Assembly: GCA_965279315.1 (NCBI GenBank)
Contig: OZ257145.1
Coordinates: 186,001 to 250,000, forward strand
From: JAPWJZ01 sp965279315
Lineage (GTDB): Bacteria > Pseudomonadota > Alphaproteobacteria > Micavibrionales > UBA2020
Length of the DNA stretch: 64,000 nt
Direction of reading: 5' to 3'
Shown here: positions 61,201 through 64,000 of the stretch, piece by piece
How positions within the stretch are numbered: position 1 is the first letter of the stretch
Layout of the letters: the number at the start of each line of letters is the position of its first letter
Made by a program: the position numbers and the translations under genes
Notes under the pieces: model-generated
Told to the model about the DNA's origin: nothing
The model's input: only the letters and a program-made list of their open reading frames with translations
Databases searched by the model: none

Positions 61201-64000
61201 ACGCTTTGGTTCGCCGTCACCGCAACGCCGTTCAGCGTCAGGCTGCCGGTTGCGGGCAGAGTTGTAATGGTAACGGCAAGGAATGCATTCGCGGGCGCAT
61301 CGTTCGGATCCGTGAAGCCGAAATTCGCGATGGTGAAGGTATACTGGGTGTCCTCCAGCGTCGTGACGGTCGTGTTCGTGCCGGCGGGCGCATCGTTTAC
61401 CGACGTCACATCGATCGTCATCGTGTTAGGCGTTGCGTCAAGATCAACGCCGCCATTCGTCGTGCCGCCGTTATCACGCACCTGGAAGGTGAAAGCCGCA
61501 TTCGCGGCACCATTCGCATTGGCGGCAGGCGCAAAACGCAGCTGGCCAGAGGCAATATTGGCAGCCGAAATGCTCTGGCCGGCCGTGACTGCAGATCCGT
61601 TTAGTGTCAGGCTGCCGCTTGTCGGCAGCGTCGTGATCGTGACAGCCAGGAAGGCATTCGCAGGGCTGTCATTCACGTCGGTGAATCCGAAATTCGCGGT
61701 GGTGAACGTATATTGCGTATCTTCCAGCGTTGTCACGGTCGTGTTCGTGCCCGCGGGCGCGTCATTGACCGAGACGACATCGATCGTCATCGTGTTCGGC
61801 GATGCGTCGAGGTCCACACCGCCATTCGCCGTGCCACCGTTATCCTGCACCTGAAATGTAAAGCTCGCATTCGCCGCGCCATTCGCATTGGCAGCAGGCG
61901 TAAAGCGCAGCTGGCCGGAGGTGATATTCGCGGCCGTCACGCTCTGGCCTGCCGTCACAGCAACACCATTGAGCGTCAGGCTGCCGGTGACGGGCACGGT
62001 GGTAATCGTGACAGCCAGCAGCGTGTTGCCGGGAGCGTCGCTCGGGTCGGTAAAGCCGAAATTCGCGGCGGTGAAGGTGTATTGCGCATCTTCCAGCGTC
62101 GTGATCGTCGTGTTCGTGCCGGCGGGCGCGTCGTTCACCGGCGTGACCGCAATGGTCATCGTGTTCGGGCTGGCATCAAGCTCCACGCCGCCATTCGCGG
62201 TGCCGCCATCATCGCGCACCTGGAAGGTGAAATTCGCATAGGTCGCGCCGTTGCCATTCAGGCCGGGGGCGTAATTCAACAACCCGGCGGTGATATCGGC
62301 AACAGTAATAACCTGCCCTGCCGTTACCGCAACACCATTCAGCGTCAGGGAGCCGAGCGATGGCACAGTTGTGATGGCGACAGACACAAAAGCATTTGCG
62401 GGCGTATCGTTCAAATCCGCAAACCCGAAATTCGCGACAGTGAAGGTGTATGAGGTGTCTTCCAGCGTTGTTACGGTTGTATTCGTGCCCGCAGGCGCGT
62501 CGTTCACAGGCGTGACATCCATCGTCATCGTGTTAGATGTCGCATCCAGGTCGATACCGCCATTCGCCGTGCCGCCGTTATCACGCACCTGGAATGTAAA
62601 CGCCGCATTCGCCGCGCCATTCGCATTGGCAGCGGGTATAAAGCGCAGCAGGCCCGATGCGATGTTCGCAGCCGTAATGCTCTGGCCCGCCGTGACCGAC
62701 AAGCCGTTCAGGGTCAGGCTGCCGCTAGCGGGCAGCGTGGTGATTGTGACGGACAACAATGCATTGGCGGGCGTGTCGTTCAGGTCGGTAAAGCCGAAAT
62801 TAGCGGCGGTAAAGGTGTATTGCGTATCTTCCAGCGTCGTGACCGTCGTATCTGTGCCGGAAGGCGCATCGTTGATCGCCGTGACGTTGATGGTCATCGT
62901 GTTGGGCGATGCATCGAGGTCGATGCCGCCATTCGCCGTGCCGCCATTATCCTGTACCTGGAAGGTGAAGCCCGCATTCGCCGCGCCGGTGGCGTTCGCC
63001 GCGGGCGTAAAGCGCAGCAGGCCAGCATTGATATCGGCAGCTGAAACGCTTTGTCCTGCCGTCACCGCTACACCGTTCAGCAGCAGGCTGCCGCTTGCAG
63101 GCAGGGTCGAGATCGTGACAGCCAGCAGAGTGTTCGCGGGCGTGTCGCTCAGGTCAGTGAAGCCAAAATTTGCGGCGGTAAAGGTATATGCCGTATCCTC
63201 GAACGCCGTGACAGTTGTATTGGTGCCGGCAGGCGCATCGTTCACGGAAGTGACCGCAATGGTCATCGTGTTCGGCGATGCATCGAGGTTCACGCCACCG
63301 TTTGCCGTGCCGCCATCATCGCGCACCTGGAAGGTGAAGTTGGCGTAGGTCGCGCCGTTCGCATTCGCGGCGGGCGAGAAACGCAGCAGGCCGGAGGCAA
63401 TATCCGCCGCCGTCACGCTTTGCCCCGTCGTGACAGCCAAGCCGTTAAGCGTCAGCGAGCCAGCTGTGGGCAGCGTCGTGATGGTCACCGACAGCAATCC
63501 GTTCGGCGCAGGGCTGTCATTCAGGTCGGTGAAGCCAAAATCTGCAGTTGCAAAGGTATATTGCGTATCTTCCAGCGTCGTGACCGTGGCGTTTGTGCCC
63601 GCAGGCGCGTCGTTGACCGATGTCACGTTGATGGTCATCGTGTTCGGCGATGCGTCGGTGTCTACGCCGCCATTCGCCGTGCCGCCGCTATCCTGCACCT
63701 GGAATGTAAACGTCGCATTGGCCGCGCCATTTGCATTGGCCGCAGGCGTAAAGCGCAGCAGCCCGCCATTGATGCTGGCAATCGAAATGCTCTGCCCAGC
63801 CGTCACGGCCACGCCATTCAGCGTCAGGCTGCCGGTTGCGGGCAACGCAGAAATTGTAACCGCAAACAGCGTGTTGGCAGGCAGGTCGCTTACATCGCTG
63901 AAACCGAAATTCGCGGCCGTAAAGGTGTATTGCGTATCCTCCAGCGTCGTGACGGACGTATCGGTGCCCGACGGCGCATCATTCACGGGCGTCACGGCGA
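52227..64000 (-). CDS. Giant repetitive surface protein, C-terminal part
   Basis: At least 3922 residues; the frame is open to the window edge, so the N-terminus is outside. It contains about 27 tandem modules of about 120 residues, each beginning NDAPAGT and containing TLEDTxYTFTAANFGFTD, LTLNGVAVTAGQ, LLRFTPAANANGA and FTFQVRDNGGTANGG. They resemble cadherin-like/Big_9-type tandem modules of bacterial adhesins. Three different modules (APVLAANTGTTVLEGG or similar, with LNATDVDTLDANIIYSV and SFTQAELASGLIQYVHD) resemble CSPG/cadherin-3 repeats. A cadherin-like domain (DPDNTTFTWSFIG, LDYETTPIKSYTVTIQAFDG) and a charged, mostly helical tail of about 190 residues end the protein. I saw no cysteine and almost no lysine in the repeats, as in many secreted adhesins. 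The tail has no recognisable autotransporter barrel or RTX repeats, so the export route is unknown. Confidence 0.9.
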   Translation of the reverse strand, partial: AVTPVNDAPSGTDTSVTTLEDTQYTFTAANFGFSDVSDLPANTLFAVTISALPATGSLTLNGVAVTAGQSISIASINGGLLRFTPAANANGAANATFTFQVQDSGGTANGGVDTDASPNTMTINVTSVNDAPAGTNATVTTLEDTQYTFATADFGFTDLNDSPAPNGLLSVTITTLPTAGSLTLNGLAVTTGQSVTAADIASGLLRFSPAANANGATYANFTFQVRDDGGTANGGVNLDASPNTMTIAVTSVNDAPAGTNTTVTAFEDTAYTFTAANFGFTDLSDTPANTLLAVTISTLPASGSLLLNGVAVTAGQSVSAADINAGLLRFTPAANATGAANAGFTFQVQDNGGTANGGIDLDASPNTMTINVTAINDAPSGTDTTVTTLEDTQYTFTAANFGFTDLNDTPANALLSVTITTLPASGSLTLNGLSVTAGQSITAANIASGLLRFIPAANANGAANAAFTFQVRDNGGTANGGIDLDATSNTMTMDVTPVNDAPAGTNTTVTTLEDTSYTFTVANFGFADLNDTPANAFVSVAITTVPSLGSLTLNGVAVTAGQVITVADITAGLLNYAPGLNGNGATYANFTFQVRDDGGTANGGVELDASPNTMTIAVTPVNDAPAGTNTTITTLEDAQYTFTAANFGFTDPSDAPGNTLLAVTITTVPVTGSLTLNGVAVTAGQSVTAANITSGQLRFTPAANANGAANASFTFQVQDNGGTANGGVDLDASPNTMTIDVVSVNDAPAGTNTTVTTLEDTQYTFTTANFGFTDVNDSPANAFLAVTITTLPTSGSLTLNGSAVTAGQSISAANIASGQLRFAPAANANGAANAAFTFQVRDNGGTTNGGVDLDATPNTMTIDVTSVNDAPAGTNTTVTTLEDTQYTFTIANFGFTDPNDAPANAFLAVTITTLPATGSLTLNGVAVTANQSVTAADIGSGLLQFMPAANATGATNAAFTFQVQDSGGTANGGIDLDASANTMTIAITNVNDAPAGTNTTVTVLEDATYTFTNANFGFTDPNDSPANTFLSVTITTLPVTGSLTLNGISVTAGQSITAANITSGQLRFTPAANANGAGNAGFTFQVRDNGGTANGGIDLDPTPNTMTIDVTSVNDAPAGSNTTVTTLEDTQYTFTTTNFGFMDPNDSPANSFLSVTITTLPVSGALTLNGTAVTVGQSILATDITSGLLRYSPALNGNGATYASFTFQVRDDGGTANGGVNFDASPNTMTIAVTAVNDAPAGANNTVTTAEDTAITFTTANFGFTDPNDSPANTLFAVTITTLPASGALTLNGVAVTAGQSILATDITAGLLSFAPAPGTTGAANAVFTFQVQDTGGTANGGVDLDQSANTMTVNVTSVNDAPAGADNTITTLEDTAHVMTAAEFGFSDPNDTPANALSAVVITMLPTAGTLRLNGVAVTAGQVVSAANINSGLLVFTPALNANGAAYAAFTFQVRDNGGTAFGGVDTDQSPNTITFNVTPVNDAPAGADTTVTTLEDTAYAFTAANFGFTDLGDSPANLFSSVIISALPLNGSLTLNGIAVTAGAVVSVADINSGLLVFTPATDANGTGYANFTFRVQDDGGTANGGADTDATPNTMTVNVTPVNDAPAGADTTVTTLEDTAYAFTVANFGLTDTHDVPANTLLSVTIGALPLNGTLTLNGVAVTAGQSVMAADIAAGLLRFSPALNANGAAYASFTFQVRDNGGVANGGTDTDATPNTMTVNVTPVDDAPVLAANTGTTVLEGGTVSITTAQLNATDVDTLDANIIYSVTGGPSHGRLELATNPGVAITSFTQAELASGLIQYVHDSFESTADSFTFALRDATTTLANASFNIAITPVNDAPAGTDTTVTALEDTQYTFTAANFGFTDSDVPANTLLSVTVNTLPASGSLTLNGVAVTAGQVISVADINGGLLHFIAAADANGAGYAGFTFQVRDNGGVANGGADLDATPNTMTINVTPVNDAPAGADNTITTLEDTPHIMTAAEFGFSDANDTPANALSAVVITTLPSSGSLRLNGVAVTAGQVVSVANINSGLLIFTPAANANGAANAAFSFQVRDNGGTANAGQNTDQSPNTITFDVTPVNDAPAGANATVSTLEDAPYAFTAANFGFTDPNDSPANLFAAVTISSLPVNGSLTLNGVAVTLNQSVMVADINAGLLVFTPAADANGTGYAAFNFQVQDNGGTANGGSDIDATPNTMTINVTPVNDAPAGADTTVTTLEDTTYTFTVANFGMTDTHDTPANTVLSVAIATLPVNGSLTLNGVAVTAGQSVAAADIAAGLLRFVPVANANGAGYANFTFQVRDNGGTANGGVDTDATPNSMTINVTSVNDAPAGADITVTTLEDTPYVVTAATFGFTDASDSPANAFSSVIISTLPAVGNLRLNGVAVTAGQIVAVADINSGLLVFTPALNANGAAYANFTFRVQDDGGTANGGINTDATANTVTFNVTSVNDAPAGADTTVTTLENTDYTFTAANFGFTDLNDAPSPNALSAVVISTLPVNGTVTLNGVAVTAGQSISLADISSGLLHFAPVPDASGVGYGSFTFQVQDTGGTANGGVDLDQSANTMTVNVTSVNDAPAGADNTITTLEDTAHVMTAAEFGFSDPNDTPANALSAVVITMLPTAGTLRLNGVAVTAGQVVSAANINSGLLVFTPALNANGAAYAAFTFQVRDNGGTAFGGVDTDQSPNTITFNVTPVNDAPAGADTTVTTLEDTAYAFTAANFGFTDLGDSPANLFSSVIISALPLNGSLTLNGIAVTAGAVVSVADINSGLLVFTPATDANGTGYANFTFRVQDDGGTANGGADTDATPNTMTVNVTPVNDAPAGADTTVTTLEDTAYAFTVANFGLTDTHDVPANTLLSVTIGALPLNGTLTLNGVAVTAGQSVMAADIAAGLLRFSPALNANGAAYASFTFQVRDNGGVANGGTDTDATPNTMTVNVTPVDDAPVLAANTGTTVLEGGTVSITTAQLNATDVDTLDANIIYSVTGGPSHGRLELATNPGVAITSFTQAELASGLIQYVHDSFESTADSFTFALRDATTTLANASFNIAITPVNDAPAGTDTTVTALEDTQYTFTAANFGFTDSDVPANTLLSVTVNTLPASGSLTLNGVAVTAGQVISVADINGGLLHFIAAADANGAGYAGFTFQVRDNGGVANGGADLDATPNTMTINVTPVNDAPAGADNTITTLEDTPHIMTAAEFGFSDANDTPANALSAVVITTLPSSGSLRLNGVAVTAGQVVSVANINSGLLIFTPAANANGAANAAFSFQVRDNGGTANAGQNTDQSPNTITFDVTPVNDAPAGANATVTLLEDSSYAFTMSDFAYSDANDTPANALIAIRITTLPAGGTLTLNGIAVTAGQFVDPADISAGLLVFTPVANGAGTNYSGFTFQLQDDGGTANGGFDLDQTPNRIQIDVTRINDEPSGTDRTVTTLEDIPHVFTVANFGMTDVLDSPANTLLSVTINTLPVNGILTLNGIAVTAGQVVSATDIAAGRLAFLSTLNENGAGYASFDFQVQDNGGTANGGVDFDATPNTITIDVTAVDDAPVLVTNNGVTLPEGGTVTLTTAQLNSTDVDTVDGNIIYTVTQQPLHGRLELSTNPGVAITSFTQAELAAGLIRYEHDGGETIADTFRFTLRDGTTVLPAKIFAITVTPVNDPISDIYVSRNYFPENAPLGWHLSFLNAVDPDNTTFTWSFIGSPSIFAINGNDLVVNATLDYETTPIKSYTVTIQAFDGEYTYQETFTFDLLDTNEFVQPQDIINAPQSNNGGLRQLGDLGLLDNYILTTVRGIDFTGSDLQQQEVDDVFGNDSEVTRDHGFEGRFADVVGPLTVEERARMHNDQKEHGAASEMYDQNPLFQALMRHAQKPASDIAEKLTATEKDMYRKTTSQQLDDAARYYQSKHDKLVRALTDEAPKT
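54070..56360. repeat. Large direct repeat, copy A
   Basis: About 2291 bp identical by eye to 57727-60017 (offset 3657 bp). It encodes six modules (five TLED-type and one CSPG-type). One difference at 54069 marks the left limit; similarity continues a few bases beyond it. Confidence 0.88.
57727..60017. repeat. Large direct repeat, copy B
   Basis: Second copy of the 2.3 kb repeat, in the same orientation. The two copies are separated by about 1.37 kb of diverged modules of the same protein. The 3657-bp offset is exactly 1219 codons, so the duplication keeps the frame. Confidence 0.88.

Noticed and set aside
60487..63348. Long plus-strand ORFs (60487-61854, 62290-63348)
   Set aside because: These also come from the antisense of the repeat modules; periodic PAGASFTxVT-type translations follow the reverse complement of the NDAP modules.
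52227..64000. Repeat array taken as CRISPR or a satellite
   Set aside because: The units are about 360 bp, imperfect and in one open frame with protein-level conservation, so they are coding modules.
1..64000. tRNA, rRNA or tmRNA genes
   Set aside because: No cloverleaf-like intergenic segment or conserved rRNA stretch was seen. A covariance-model scan would be needed to be certain.

Overview
The window looks like chromosomal DNA of a Gram-negative bacterium, most likely an alphaproteobacterium. The evidence is lipoprotein signals, exported proteins, high GC, and several promoters of the GGAAC-N16/17-CGTT type, the site used by the alphaproteobacterial general-stress sigma factor EcfG. No rRNA, tRNA, CRISPR array, insertion sequence or phage module was seen. 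The genus cannot be told from the sequence.

Layout. 1-7.6 kb: the 3' end of formate-tetrahydrofolate ligase, an ICMT-like membrane methyltransferase, an acyl-CoA oxidase-type dehydrogenase, an exported protein paired with a cytochrome P460, and a FecR-domain exported protein. 8.2-12.8 kb: an HU-like nucleoid protein, a cluster of two SIS sugar-phosphate proteins and a PIG-L deacetylase, and a pyroglutamyl peptidase. 13-19.6 kb: a compact NAD salvage operon of nicotinate phosphoribosyltransferase, nicotinamidase and a 1179-residue protein that joins an NMN/NaMN adenylyltransferase-like domain to glutamine-dependent NAD synthetase. Together the three ORFs could carry nicotinamide to NAD. 19.6-27 kb: an uncharacterised membrane/exported pair, a cold-shock protein with two small ORFs behind it, a fatty acid desaturase and an AI-2E-type permease.

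27-35 kb is a stress island: small membrane-anchored, DUF1328, DUF883 (YqjD-like), CsbD, PRC-barrel, EF-hand and glycine-zipper proteins around a hybrid histidine kinase and an OmpR-type regulator. Five good EcfG-type promoter matches lie at sensible distances from these genes, including two divergent arrangements, so the island is probably one regulon. 35-40.4 kb is a four-gene minus-strand operon of unknown function whose third-encoded-from-the-end member resembles TelA.

40.6-52.2 kb is mostly housekeeping: overlapping proB-proA-ppc, a TrmH-family RNA methyltransferase, an ABC-F ATPase overlapping a flavoprotein, a BamE-like lipoprotein and an MsbA-type ABC exporter. 52.2-64 kb is the C-terminal 3.9 thousand residues of one giant surface protein. 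It has about 27 modules of about 120 residues, three CSPG/cadherin-3-like modules and one cadherin-like domain. It carries a 2.3 kb nearly perfect internal duplication (offset 3657 bp), and its 5' end lies beyond the window.
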